DNA from: Lachnospiraceae bacterium
GTDB taxonomy: Bacteria; Bacillota; Clostridia; Lachnospirales; Lachnospiraceae
NCBI GenBank assembly: GCA_009774345.1
Contig: VSNR01000047.1
Span: forward strand, 1 to 25,013
Length of the DNA: 25,013 bases
Direction of reading: 5' to 3'
In this document: one piece after another, positions 6,642 through 15,366 of the stretch
Position numbering within the stretch: the first letter of the stretch is position 1
Layout of the letters: the number at the start of each line of letters is the position of its first letter
Position numbers and translations under genes: made by a program
Notes under the pieces: generated by a model
The model's database searches: none
What the model was told of the DNA's origin: nothing
What the model saw: only the letters and a program-made list of their open reading frames with translations

Positions 6642-8057
6642 ATGAGAAAGGCGCAGAAACGGCAGATAGAAGAAACAATCAGGCAGATGGAAGAAGCCCA
6701 TGATGAGATAAAACGGTGTATAGAAAAGAGGATTGCCGTACAGGCTGGGGAACTTCTGGCAGACTGTCAGAACGCCGCAGTTGCTATAGGTACCCTGATT
6801 GAGGAGACGGAAGGGGAAGGACATTCTACAGTAAAGGTTTTAGAGGAATACTGTGAACTGGTTTATCAGATTCATGAGGAGTTATTGTCCGACAGCAATA
6901 TAAACAACATCAATTGCGTTAATACAATTAACGCGAATAAAGTATATAAATCCCTGCGGCAGAAACTGATTAAGGCATCAAACAGTATCATAAACAATAT
7001 AAAAATTCGGACGGAGGCAGTATTCCTCCCATACAAGGCAAGTATGTGGGATTCTTTGGAAAGCGTCTGGAAGGCGGCGGATGCCGACCCTAACTGTGAC
7101 GCATATGTGATACCTATCCCATATTTTGATAAAAACCCTGATGGGAGCTTTAAAGAGGAGCATTACGAAGGAAACCAGTATCCGAATTATGTGCCAGTAA
7201 CACATTATGATACATTTGATTTCGGGAAACATATGCCGGATGTGATTTATATTCACAACGCCTATGATGACTGGAATCTGGTTACAAGTGTACATCCGGA
7301 CTTTTATTCACGGAATTTGAAGAACTATACAGAAGAACTAGTTTATATCCCATATTTCGTGCTGGGTGAGATTGATCCTGATAACGAACAGGCAGTGGAA
7401 GGAATGAAGCATTTCTGTTTTATGCCGGGAATTATCAATGCGGATAAAGTAATCGTACAATCAGAGAATATGAAAAAAATTTATGTCCGCGAATACTTGA
7501 AAGCAGCAAAAGGACATGGATTTACGGGAAAACATCTGGATAGGGCGTATCTGGAGAGGAAATTTTTAGGAACAGGATCGCCAAAGATAGATAAAGTGCT
7601 GAATACAAAAAAGGAAGATTTGGAGATACCGGATGAATGGTTGAAAATTATAAAAAAGCCGGACGGAAGTTTCAAGAAGGTGGTTTTTTATAATACGGGG
7701 ATTAGTGCTTTGCTTCAGTATAGTGAAGATATGCTTGTTAAACTGGAGTCTGTGTTTGGAATTTTTAAGGATTACAAAGATGAAGTTGCGCTTCTATGGC
7801 GTCCACATCCGCTGATAAAAGCAACCATAGAATCCATGCGCCCCTGGCTGTGGGAATCATATCAGAAGATAAGGGACAGATACATAGAAGAAGGATGGGG
7901 AATATATGACGACACGGCTGACATTGACAGGGCAATTATGATAAGCAGCGCATATTATGGGGATCCAAGCAGTGTGGTGCAGATGTATCAAACCACAGGA
8001 AAGCCAGTTATGATACAGAATGTAGAAGTGATACAGAATATAGAAACAGGAGTCTGA
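6642..8057 (+). CDS. CDP-glycerol glycerophosphotransferase-like protein
   Basis: About 471 residues, soluble. The N-terminal 110 residues are helical and probably coiled-coil (EETIRQMEEAHDEIKRC). The remainder resembles, from memory, a Lachnospiraceae family related to CDP-glycerol:glycerophosphotransferases of the GT-B fold. Pointers are FLPYKASMWDSLESVWKAA, the VIYIHNAYD segment, ALLWRPHPLIKATIESM with its basic/His cluster, and YYGDPSSVVQMYQTTGKPV, which fits a nucleotide-phosphate binding loop. ATG 6642 is preferred to ATG 6627 because GGATGG lies just ahead of it. The last codons contain an 18-bp tandem duplication (8012-8047). Substrate unknown; transfer of an alditol phosphate made from a CDP-linked donor is plausible because an IspD-like enzyme closes the cluster. 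Confidence 0.65.
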   Translation: MRKAQKRQIEETIRQMEEAHDEIKRCIEKRIAVQAGELLADCQNAAVAIGTLIEETEGEGHSTVKVLEEYCELVYQIHEELLSDSNINNINCVNTINANKVYKSLRQKLIKASNSIINNIKIRTEAVFLPYKASMWDSLESVWKAADADPNCDAYVIPIPYFDKNPDGSFKEEHYEGNQYPNYVPVTHYDTFDFGKHMPDVIYIHNAYDDWNLVTSVHPDFYSRNLKNYTEELVYIPYFVLGEIDPDNEQAVEGMKHFCFMPGIINADKVIVQSENMKKIYVREYLKAAKGHGFTGKHLDRAYLERKFLGTGSPKIDKVLNTKKEDLEIPDEWLKIIKKPDGSFKKVVFYNTGISALLQYSEDMLVKLESVFGIFKDYKDEVALLWRPHPLIKATIESMRPWLWESYQKIRDRYIEEGWGIYDDTADIDRAIMISSAYYGDPSSVVQMYQTTGKPVMIQNVEVIQNIETGV

Positions 8058-8061
8058 TGAT

Positions 8062-9585
8062 ATGAATTATATTATTGTGCAGGCAGGAGGTAAGGGTACC
8101 CGCCTGAAGCATTTAACTCAAAATAAACCGAAAGCGCTTGTTCCTGTAGGGAATCTGCCGATGTTGTTCTATCTGTTTGGCAGATATCCTGATAAGCGTT
8201 TTGTTATCATAGCAGATTATAAAAAGGAAGTCATGCACGAATATCTGGAAGCGTTTGCGGCTGTAAAATACCAGATCGTGGACGCAGGAGGGACAGGCAC
8301 GTGCGCAGGAATAAGGCAGGCGGTAGATTTAATTCCAGACGGAGAACCTTTCATGCTGGTATGGTCGGATTTGATACTCCCGGCAGACTTGAAGATGCCA
8401 GAAGAATACGATGACAGTGGAATAAATACAACACTGCAAAAGGATTACATAGGTATTTCGCAGACATTTCCCTGCCGCTGGTCGTACAGGGATGGACAGT
8501 TTATAGAAGAAAGCAGCATGGAATACGGCGTGGCAGGTTTTTTTCTTTTTACGGAAAAAGCAAAGATAGCGGATGTACCAGAAAGCGGGGAACTGGTACG
8601 CTGGATGCAGGGAAGGCAGATGGAATTTGAAAAATTCGGGCTTGCAGGGACAAGAGAGTTTGGCTTAATAGAGGAGTATGAGAAATTAGAAACCGAAAAA
8701 TGCCGTCCGTTCAACCGTATAACCATAAAGGAAAACCGGGTTATCAAGGAAGGCATTGATGAACAGGGTAAGCGGCTGGCAGTAGAGGAATGCGCATGGT
8801 ATGAGAAGGCAAAGGAGTTAGGTGTTCCAGCATTGCCAGAGATATATGAGGTAAATCCTTTAGAAATGGAGCGCATCAAGGGTAAAAACATTTACGAGTA
8901 TCAGCCTGCATATGGACAAAAGCAGGAGATTTTATTGAAGCTGACAGATGCTTTAAAACAGCTTCATGCTTCTGAAAAAATTCCGGCAGATAGTTTTAGC
9001 TGCAGGGAGGCATATTTTAACAAGACCTTTGAACGTATCAGAAAAATCAGGGATTTAGTACCGTTTGCCAATGAGAGGAGCATTGTAGTAAACGGAAGAA
9101 AGTGCAGGAATGTATTTTTCCATAAAAGAAAGCTGGAAGAAAAGCTGGCAGGGCTGTCTTGTAATAACTTTTGTTTTATCCACGGTGACTGTACCTTTTC
9201 AAATCTGATGCTGCGGGAGGACGGTAGCCCCGTGCTGATTGACCCGAGGGGATATTTTGGTTATAAGGAATTGTATGGTGATCCGCTGTATGACTGGGCG
9301 AAACTGTATTATTCTATTATCGGAAATTATGACCAATTCAACCTGAAACGTTTCCGGCTCTCCATCGGACAGAACGCAGAGGAGGGCGTGGAGCTTCAGA
9401 TTGAATCGAATCATTGGGAGGATATGGAAGCAGACTTCTTTGCAATGACAGGAACAAAACCAGAGGAGATCAGGCTGCTCCATGCGGTTATCTGGCTGTC
9501 ACTGACAACGTATGCGTGGCAGGACTATGATTCAATATGCGGCGCATTTTACAATGGGCTATATTATCTGGAGGAAGTGTTATGA
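8062..9585 (+). CDS. Sugar nucleotidyltransferase fused to APH-type kinase
   Basis: This 507-residue bifunctional protein has two recognisable halves. Residues 1 to about 215 form a nucleotidyltransferase with AGGKGTRLKHLTQNKPKAL near the start and a VWSDLI metal-site segment. Residues from about 225 on form an aminoglycoside/choline-kinase-like phosphotransferase with HGDCTFSN (catalytic Asp376, Asn381) and IDPRG (Asp394). Such fusions phosphorylate a small sugar or alcohol and then activate it as an NDP derivative; the exact substrate is not readable. The start lies four bases after the previous stop, and the next gene starts in an ATGA overlap, so it is co-transcribed. It is the likely entry point for one activated donor of the cluster. 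Confidence 0.75.
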   Translation: MNYIIVQAGGKGTRLKHLTQNKPKALVPVGNLPMLFYLFGRYPDKRFVIIADYKKEVMHEYLEAFAAVKYQIVDAGGTGTCAGIRQAVDLIPDGEPFMLVWSDLILPADLKMPEEYDDSGINTTLQKDYIGISQTFPCRWSYRDGQFIEESSMEYGVAGFFLFTEKAKIADVPESGELVRWMQGRQMEFEKFGLAGTREFGLIEEYEKLETEKCRPFNRITIKENRVIKEGIDEQGKRLAVEECAWYEKAKELGVPALPEIYEVNPLEMERIKGKNIYEYQPAYGQKQEILLKLTDALKQLHASEKIPADSFSCREAYFNKTFERIRKIRDLVPFANERSIVVNGRKCRNVFFHKRKLEEKLAGLSCNNFCFIHGDCTFSNLMLREDGSPVLIDPRGYFGYKELYGDPLYDWAKLYYSIIGNYDQFNLKRFRLSIGQNAEEGVELQIESNHWEDMEADFFAMTGTKPEEIRLLHAVIWLSLTTYAWQDYDSICGAFYNGLYYLEEVL

Positions 9586-10160
9586 CAACATACTTTGAGC
9601 GGCAATTAAGGGAATTTGACCACGCTATTCATTCTATGGATATGAAACTGTTTGAACGGTGGGTAAAGGAAGGGGCAGAAACCTTAAAAAATGGGCATAA
9701 GATTATTGCATCCGGCTTAGGAAAGAATGTTCCCGTCTGCGAAAAATTTGTGGGTTCTATGCAGTCGCTGGGGCTGGAAGCATGTTTCCTCAACACTAAC
9801 TCTGCCGTGCATGGCGATATGGGCGTAGTAAAGGAAGGGGATATGGTAATTATCCTTACAAAAAGTGGGGAAACGGAGGAATCCATTTATCTTGTAAGGC
9901 TTTTACAGGAGAGAAACGTGAATATGTGGCTTTTGACCTTCAATAAAGACAGTACGCTTACACAAAAAATCCCAAACAGCATTGTGTTGGATTTATGGCA
10001 CGAAGGGGATATGTGGAACATTATGCCAAATAACTCCACGACGCTGAACCTGATTGTGCTGCAGGGGTTGGTGATGAAAATAGCTTCGACATTAGAGCTT
10101 CCGATTGAGGATTTTAGGAAGAATCATCCGGGAGGGGCGATTGGACAGAAATTGAGGTGA
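9582..10160 (+). CDS. KpsF/KdsD-like SIS-domain sugar-phosphate isomerase
   Basis: This 192-residue SIS-domain protein has motifs ASGLGKN (43-49), AVHGDMG (75-81), TKSGETEE (93-100) and a C-terminal HPGGAIGQKL. These are characteristic of D-arabinose-5-phosphate isomerases (KpsF/KdsD/GutQ), which interconvert ribulose-5-P and arabinose-5-P. It is much shorter than full KdsD (about 330 residues) because it lacks the CBS pair, as some capsule-locus forms do. I use ATG 9582, which overlaps the preceding stop, rather than an upstream in-frame start inside the previous gene. With the epimerase-like and cytidylyltransferase-like genes further on it supports a pentose-phosphate-derived donor. Confidence 0.75.
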   Translation: MTTYFERQLREFDHAIHSMDMKLFERWVKEGAETLKNGHKIIASGLGKNVPVCEKFVGSMQSLGLEACFLNTNSAVHGDMGVVKEGDMVIILTKSGETEESIYLVRLLQERNVNMWLLTFNKDSTLTQKIPNSIVLDLWHEGDMWNIMPNNSTTLNLIVLQGLVMKIASTLELPIEDFRKNHPGGAIGQKLR

Positions 10161-10637
10161 ATGGCTATTATGGAAGGACTGATCTGCGCATGGCATGGAA
10201 GGAATATCTGGAGAAGGCTAAAAATAAAATATCGGATTAACTATGACTGTGTTGTAATCATTCTGACAGAGCAGGATGAGGAATGGAATAAAACGGCGTT
10301 AATGCATCTACCAGATTACATGAAACGAAAGAGCGCGAAAAAGGCTTTGGTATTTTATACGGAAAATTGCACATTAAAATATTTGGAGTCTTATATGACA
10401 GACAATATTCAGATGTTCAAGATGAAAAAACTGCAAGTACGACGGTTGCTCCGCTATTATTGCCTATATCGTTTCTTTGACAATATTGTTTTCTTTTCAT
10501 TGGAAGAGCCGAAGGACAATAATAGCAGGGAGATTCTATCCCATGAGGAAATCACGAAAGAGGAATTGATATGTTTGGGATTTTATTGTTTGCGGTGTGT
10601 TCCGAACGGTAAGGCGAAGGGAGCGGTCTATGTATGA
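10161..10637 (+). CDS. Small cluster protein, partner of the GT9-like gene (copy 1)
   Basis: This 158-residue basic protein is of unknown family. The start follows the previous stop immediately (TGA then ATG), and its end overlaps the next gene by 8 bases. Its C-terminal half aligns by eye with the small protein encoded at 17731-18063. Matching blocks are LVFYTEN with FLITESR, KKLQVRRLLRYYCLYRFFDN with DEIQCSKLLKLYHTYEFSDR, and ILSHEEITKEE with ILTPEEAGKAV. Each copy precedes a GT9-like gene. That conserved pairing suggests an accessory subunit or an N-terminal module of the transferase split into its own gene. No catalytic motif is visible. Confidence 0.6.
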   Translation: MAIMEGLICAWHGRNIWRRLKIKYRINYDCVVIILTEQDEEWNKTALMHLPDYMKRKSAKKALVFYTENCTLKYLESYMTDNIQMFKMKKLQVRRLLRYYCLYRFFDNIVFFSLEEPKDNNSREILSHEEITKEELICLGFYCLRCVPNGKAKGAVYV

Positions 10638-11931
10638 ATATGAGTGGAAACTTGTAAAAAAAACGGTGCAAAAGTACCGAAAAACGAAACAAGGACATGG
10701 TTCTTTGCATACTCCCGTTTACGTTTTTGGCGTCAGTGAGCGGACATATCACATCATAAGGGAACTGTCGTGGAAGGGAATCAAAGTAAAAGGTGTGCTT
10801 GACAATGACTGGAAAAAGCAGGGAATGTATTGCTGCGGAATTCCGGTTGTATCAGTAAATACAATTGAAAAAGAAGTAAAATCCAGTGTGGATATTTTCA
10901 TTATGTCCCCGTTTTGGCGAGAAATGGAAAAACAACTTATGGAAACAGGCATACGAAAACGACACATATATGTGATTAAAGCTATCAAGGGAATCAAAAC
11001 GGTTTTTGCTATGAGGAGTCTGCATGTCTATATGGGGAAAACGGTTTATAGAGCACTCAGGAAGAAGTATGGCATCAACACAAAAATATTTCTTTGTCCC
11101 TATACAGGAACGGGAGATATTTATCTGATTGGGACATTTTTACAGCAATATATCAGACAAAAGCAAATAGAAAATTATGTGCTTGTTGTTGTCAGCACAG
11201 CCTGTAAAAAAGTTGCGAATTTGTTTGATATAAAAAAAATAGAACAGCTTCCTTCCACGGATGTCTGTTCAAGGCTGATTTCCTATTATATGACGGAACC
11301 GGAGCAATGTGATATGGAAATCCTGAATGATAGTTGGGGGGAAATCTATACAAACCCAACACAGTGGATTCGGGGATATAAGGGACATAATTTTACGGAG
11401 ATGTTTCGAAAATATGTGTTTCGGCTTTCGGATGATACAATGCCGCAGCCACCAACATTGAAAAACGTGGACGATCAGATAGACGAAATTTTCACAGAGT
11501 ATGAGCTTGTGAGGGGAAAAACAGTTATCCTCTCTCCTTATGCGACGACTCTTGCAGATTTGCCAAAGCATTTTTGGGAGGCACTCGTAGTGGCTCTGCA
11601 AAATAAAGGGTATGCTGTGTGTACCAATAGCTGCGGGGAAAAAGAACCTGCTATAGCGGGAACATATGCGGTTTTTTTTCCATTGAATATTGCTCCACAA
11701 GTGGTGGAGGCAGCGGGGACATTTATTGGTGTCAGGAGTGGATTCTGCGATGTGGTAAGCTGTGCGAAAGCGAGAAAAGTGATTCTGTATGATAAAAATA
11801 ATTGGTTTTATAATTGCAGTGCATATAAATATTTCAGCTTGAATGACATGGGACTGTGCAATGATGCGGTTGAGCTGGAATATGAAGGGGATTTTCAAAG
11901 GCTGCGCACTGAAATCCTAAATTTATTTTAA
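10630..11931 (+). CDS. Rossmann-module + GT9-like glycosyltransferase (copy 1)
   Basis: The protein has 433 residues when started at ATG 10630, which overlaps the upstream stop; an earlier in-frame ATG at 10597 lacks a good ribosome site. Residues about 30-115 form a Rossmann-like module (VYVFGVSERTYHII, then GVLDNDWKKQG). From about 140 onward the protein is GT-B-like and resembles family 9/heptosyltransferases: a TGTGDIYLIGTFLQQYI donor-domain start, LSPYATTLADLPKHFWE, and a late FIGVRSGFCDVVSCAKA acceptor-binding loop. A paralogue with the same order lies at 18082-19329. Transfer of a heptose-like or other sugar from a nucleotide donor is the family expectation; donor and acceptor are unknown. 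Confidence 0.6.
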   Translation: MYEYEWKLVKKTVQKYRKTKQGHGSLHTPVYVFGVSERTYHIIRELSWKGIKVKGVLDNDWKKQGMYCCGIPVVSVNTIEKEVKSSVDIFIMSPFWREMEKQLMETGIRKRHIYVIKAIKGIKTVFAMRSLHVYMGKTVYRALRKKYGINTKIFLCPYTGTGDIYLIGTFLQQYIRQKQIENYVLVVVSTACKKVANLFDIKKIEQLPSTDVCSRLISYYMTEPEQCDMEILNDSWGEIYTNPTQWIRGYKGHNFTEMFRKYVFRLSDDTMPQPPTLKNVDDQIDEIFTEYELVRGKTVILSPYATTLADLPKHFWEALVVALQNKGYAVCTNSCGEKEPAIAGTYAVFFPLNIAPQVVEAAGTFIGVRSGFCDVVSCAKARKVILYDKNNWFYNCSAYKYFSLNDMGLCNDAVELEYEGDFQRLRTEILNLF

Positions 11932-11948
11932 AACGGAGGAATGGATGA

Positions 11949-13151
11949 ATGAACAGAAAACATTTGCATGTGATTAATGAGCTGCCACATATTTACGAAT
12001 TGGAAGATATGATGGAATTTTGCGGAAAGTATCAAAAGTTGTATATTTATGGATATGCGTTTCAGCAGGAAATGCTGCTGAAGTATTTTGATATGTGCGG
12101 TATAAGGATTGACGGATATGTTGCGACATGGGCTCCGAAGGAAACACCCTGTTTTTGTTATAGGGAAATGCCAATAAAACTGATGGAGGATGTGATACAG
12201 GAGGAAGGAGCAGGGATTATCGTTGCGTTGTCAGACCGATACTTTAATGGGATTATCCCCAAATTCCGAGAAAAAGGGTTTCAGGATTATTTTATCATGT
12301 CGGAGTTTAATAAGCGCGCGATTGCCAATCAGGTTAGACCGAGAGAACGCGAGGAGATGGCTTTTGAAGTTAGTTTGGCGGATCATTGCAATATGTCCTG
12401 CCAGATGTGCGACCACTATTCGCAACTTTCCGAGCCGCATTTTCTGGATTTTGAACAATTTGAGAAGGATATTCAACGTCTGGGAGAATTGTATGACCAT
12501 GATTTGGGATATATTGCGCTTTTGGGCGGTGAACCTTTGCTTAACCATGACATTATTCGTATTATCAAGGCAGTGCGCAGGGAATTCCCAGACTGTGAAC
12601 TGATTATACTGACGAACGGTACGCTCCTGCTGAAATGGGAGGATATGCCGGAAGGAAATCTGTGGCAGGTATGCAGGGAATATAATGTCCATATCACAGT
12701 GACAATATACCCAATCCATTTGGATTATGAGGCGCTTGAGAGAAAGGCCGCGGAATATGGAGTGTCTTTAAAGATGTCATCGGATATTCACGCTGCGGAT
12801 CCGACAAAGATTGTGAAAATTTCCGACAAGCATACGCTTGATTTGGGAAAAGGTGTTGATAAGTTTTATTGTGTGAATTGCCTGTATTATAACAAGTTTA
12901 ATGTACTGAAAGACGGACGGATCTATATGTGCCCGATTGCGGCACATAGTGATATTTTCAATCAAAGCTTTCATCAGAGCCTTGAACTTTTGGAGAAAGA
13001 TTCCATTGACATATATAAGATAGACAGTTGGGAAGATATCGCTGCGTTCAGCTCTAATTATGTGCCGTTTTGCAGCTACTGCGATTTAAAGCATTGGGGA
13101 CACGCGTCACAGTGGAAGCCGAGCACTAAGCAGATAAATGAATATGTCTGA
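11949..13151 (+). CDS. Radical SAM enzyme with N-terminal Rossmann-like module and SPASM-like C-terminus
   Basis: This 400-residue protein starts with a Rossmann-like module (LYIYGYAFQQEML through residue 118). A radical SAM core follows: CNMSCQMC (Cys147, Cys151, Cys154) binds the 4Fe-4S cluster and GGEP (193-196) contacts SAM. The C-terminus has Cys308, Cys311, Cys328, Cys375 and Cys378, consistent with an auxiliary SPASM/Twitch-like cluster. A GGAGGA ribosome site precedes ATG 11949. In carbohydrate loci such enzymes carry out epimerisation, dehydration or other radical chemistry on sugars, while SPASM members also modify peptides. The adjacent aldo/keto reductase (15-base gap) suggests a two-step redox modification. 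Substrate unknown. Confidence 0.75.
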   Translation: MNRKHLHVINELPHIYELEDMMEFCGKYQKLYIYGYAFQQEMLLKYFDMCGIRIDGYVATWAPKETPCFCYREMPIKLMEDVIQEEGAGIIVALSDRYFNGIIPKFREKGFQDYFIMSEFNKRAIANQVRPREREEMAFEVSLADHCNMSCQMCDHYSQLSEPHFLDFEQFEKDIQRLGELYDHDLGYIALLGGEPLLNHDIIRIIKAVRREFPDCELIILTNGTLLLKWEDMPEGNLWQVCREYNVHITVTIYPIHLDYEALERKAAEYGVSLKMSSDIHAADPTKIVKISDKHTLDLGKGVDKFYCVNCLYYNKFNVLKDGRIYMCPIAAHSDIFNQSFHQSLELLEKDSIDIYKIDSWEDIAAFSSNYVPFCSYCDLKHWGHASQWKPSTKQINEYV

Positions 13152-13166
13152 TTCGGAGGAATATTT

Positions 13167-13970
13167 ATGGAATATTTTGAAACGGGATCAAGGCTGAAAA
13201 TACCACAGATTGGTTTGGGAACCTATGATTTGAAAGCGGATGCGATATGTAATGCAATTAGGGCGGGCTATACGCTTCTTGACACTGCGTGGCAGTATCG
13301 CAATGAGAGTGAAGTCGGCTGTGCGGTGAGGAAAAGCGGAATCCGGCGGGAGGAAGTTGCTATTACTACCAAGGTGTGGACAGAAGATATCCGCCGGGGC
13401 AGGGTGAGGGAAGAATTGGAAGAAAGTCTGAAAGCACTCCAGACAGATTATGTGGATCTGTATTTAATCCACTGGCCAGCCATTGGATTTGAGCGGGCAT
13501 GGGAAACAATGGCACGGCTCAAGGAAGAAGGCAAGGTCAGGGAAATCGGTGTGTGCAATTTTGAACCGCACCATTTTGAGGAACTGGAAAGCGTTTCAGG
13601 GATTGTGCCGGTTTTAAACCAGATAGAATCGCATCCATACTTTCAGAATACAGAGCTGGTTCAATATTGCAAAGAGAAAGGCGTATTAGCACAGGCATGG
13701 TGTCCGCTGGGTGGTTCTTGCAGTAAGCTAACGGAGGATCCTGTCTTTGGAGAGCTTGCTAAAAAGCATGGGAAAACGCCAGCGCAGATTATATTGAGAT
13801 GGCATCTGCAACGCGGTGTGTGGATTATCCCGCGTTCTGGGAATCAGGAACGCCAGAGGGATAATAAGGAGCTGTTTGACTTTGCGCTGGATGATGCGGA
13901 TATGGAGCAGATTGACAGAATGGATACCGGACATAGGATAGGAGCGGATCCGGATTGCTTCAATTTTTAA
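13167..13970 (+). CDS. Aldo/keto reductase
   Basis: This 267-residue NADPH-dependent oxidoreductase of the aldo/keto reductase superfamily has its full catalytic tetrad visible: Asp39 and Tyr44 (LLDTAWQYRNE), Lys69 (ITTKVW) and His102 (LYLIHWP). The cofactor-binding end is present as IIPRSGNQER. Length fits small prokaryotic AKRs of 260-280 residues. It follows the radical SAM gene with its own GGAGGA site. In this cluster it could reduce a pentose phosphate to a pentitol phosphate before cytidylylation, or act on the radical SAM product; both are inferences. A 131-base gap without recognisable features follows. Confidence 0.85.
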   Translation: MEYFETGSRLKIPQIGLGTYDLKADAICNAIRAGYTLLDTAWQYRNESEVGCAVRKSGIRREEVAITTKVWTEDIRRGRVREELEESLKALQTDYVDLYLIHWPAIGFERAWETMARLKEEGKVREIGVCNFEPHHFEELESVSGIVPVLNQIESHPYFQNTELVQYCKEKGVLAQAWCPLGGSCSKLTEDPVFGELAKKHGKTPAQIILRWHLQRGVWIIPRSGNQERQRDNKELFDFALDDADMEQIDRMDTGHRIGADPDCFNF

Positions 13971-14101
13971 GATATACTGACAACGAAATATAGTAGCGTG
14001 AGCTGTGGTATCGGCGCGTGAATGCAGATTTTGAAAATGTAGGCATTGCTATGCGAAGATTATGAACAGCTGGCAATAAACTCAGAAAGAGGAGTGTTTC
14101 T

Positions 14102-15280
14102 ATGAAAAGTTTTGGATTAATTGAGCAGTACAAAAATTATGTGAGGGATCTTACAGGAAGAAAATTGGTGCTTTTTGGAGGAGGAGCAGAATGCTTTTCG
14201 GTAATTAACAATTACTATAGGGCTGGGGAAGTTTATGAAATATGGGATAGTAATCCTAACAAGTGGGGAAAATCCATATATTCCATTCCGATTAAGCAGC
14301 CCCCATGTGATTTGTCCACTTGCGATGCTGAAAAATATGTTGTACTGATTACTCCACAAGATGCAAATGCATTTATTCAAATATGTGATTTTTTACATCA
14401 AAATGGCTTTTATCATGTATATCCATCAGGTATATTAACCTGTGCTGATACCACATGGCGATATAGGCCTGACTATGGCAGAAAGTTTCATGAATTTGAT
14501 ACCTATACTCTTTTTTGCGAAAATGAAGATAAGATAAGGTATGCCAGGGGGTTGTTTGTCGAGGAGAAATCTGTATATATTTACGATCAGCTTGTTGAGA
14601 AGGCAAAGTATAATATTGGTGGATACAAGGAATTGTGTGAAAATCTGTATGGACAATATTTTTATGAAGATTTTTTAACTTTTGGCAAGGAAGAAGTATT
14701 TGTTGATGCGGGAGCCTTTCACGGTGAGGATACGATTAAATTCGCGAAAGCACTTGGGGGAGCAGAGAATTTGAAGAGATCCTATCTTTTTGAACCGGAT
14801 GAAGTTAATTACGGGGAGTGCGCAAAAGAATTGTGTAAATTCTTTTCCATTTATCAATTGGATTTTGATAATGGAATAGCAGAATGTGAGAAGTTTACTT
14901 TATTGAGAAGAGGACTTTACGATAAGCCAGGTTGTTCTTCCTTTGCAAGTTACTCTGAGTCTTCAGCAATTTCAAAGGTTTATGGTGTTGAAAAAGGCGG
15001 CGGCATATCCTTAGTACGACTTGACGACGTTATACCGGAATGGGAAAAAGTTACATATATCAAGATGGATATTGAAGGATCAGAAATCCCCGCTCTGGAG
15101 GGAGCTAGAAATATTATTACAAAGCATAAACCTAAATTAGCCATTTGTTCTTATCATATGCTTGATGATTTGTGGAACATACCAATGAAAATACATGAGA
15201 TATGTCCTGATTACAAGTTTTACATACGGTGTCATACGCCTGTATTATATGACAAGGTTTTGTATGCAGTGATGGAATGA
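14102..15280 (+). CDS. FkbM-family methyltransferase with N-terminal Rossmann-like module
   Basis: This 392-residue protein starts with a module (KLVLFGGGAECFSV through about residue 110) like those in three other proteins of the cluster. An FkbM-type SAM-dependent methyltransferase domain follows: VDAGAFHGED (201-210) binds SAM, FEPD follows at 230-233, and a KMDIEGSEIPALEGA block completes the fold. FkbM enzymes O-methylate sugars and related hydroxyls. The ribosome site AGAGGAG lies ahead of ATG 14102. Base composition is noticeably richer in A and T than in the genes before 13970, which suggests separate acquisition of the 14102-17661 block. Confidence 0.78.
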   Translation: MKSFGLIEQYKNYVRDLTGRKLVLFGGGAECFSVINNYYRAGEVYEIWDSNPNKWGKSIYSIPIKQPPCDLSTCDAEKYVVLITPQDANAFIQICDFLHQNGFYHVYPSGILTCADTTWRYRPDYGRKFHEFDTYTLFCENEDKIRYARGLFVEEKSVYIYDQLVEKAKYNIGGYKELCENLYGQYFYEDFLTFGKEEVFVDAGAFHGEDTIKFAKALGGAENLKRSYLFEPDEVNYGECAKELCKFFSIYQLDFDNGIAECEKFTLLRRGLYDKPGCSSFASYSESSAISKVYGVEKGGGISLVRLDDVIPEWEKVTYIKMDIEGSEIPALEGARNIITKHKPKLAICSYHMLDDLWNIPMKIHEICPDYKFYIRCHTPVLYDKVLYAVME

Positions 15281-15366
15281 GGATAATTGTGAAAATTATA
15301 ATATCTAAAGATTTTATATATAACGCTTGACTGTGATTTGAAACAGCATACGACAGGAGAGTAAGT

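Noticed and set aside
6435..6824. Minus-strand open frame of 129 codons
   Set aside because: It covers the leader and start of the CDP-glycerol-transferase-like gene; the composition is that of an antisense shadow.
11269..11898. Long minus-strand open frame of 209 codons
   Set aside because: It is the reverse of the GT9-like domain, which has matching motifs in its paralogue on the plus strand; there is no start signal.
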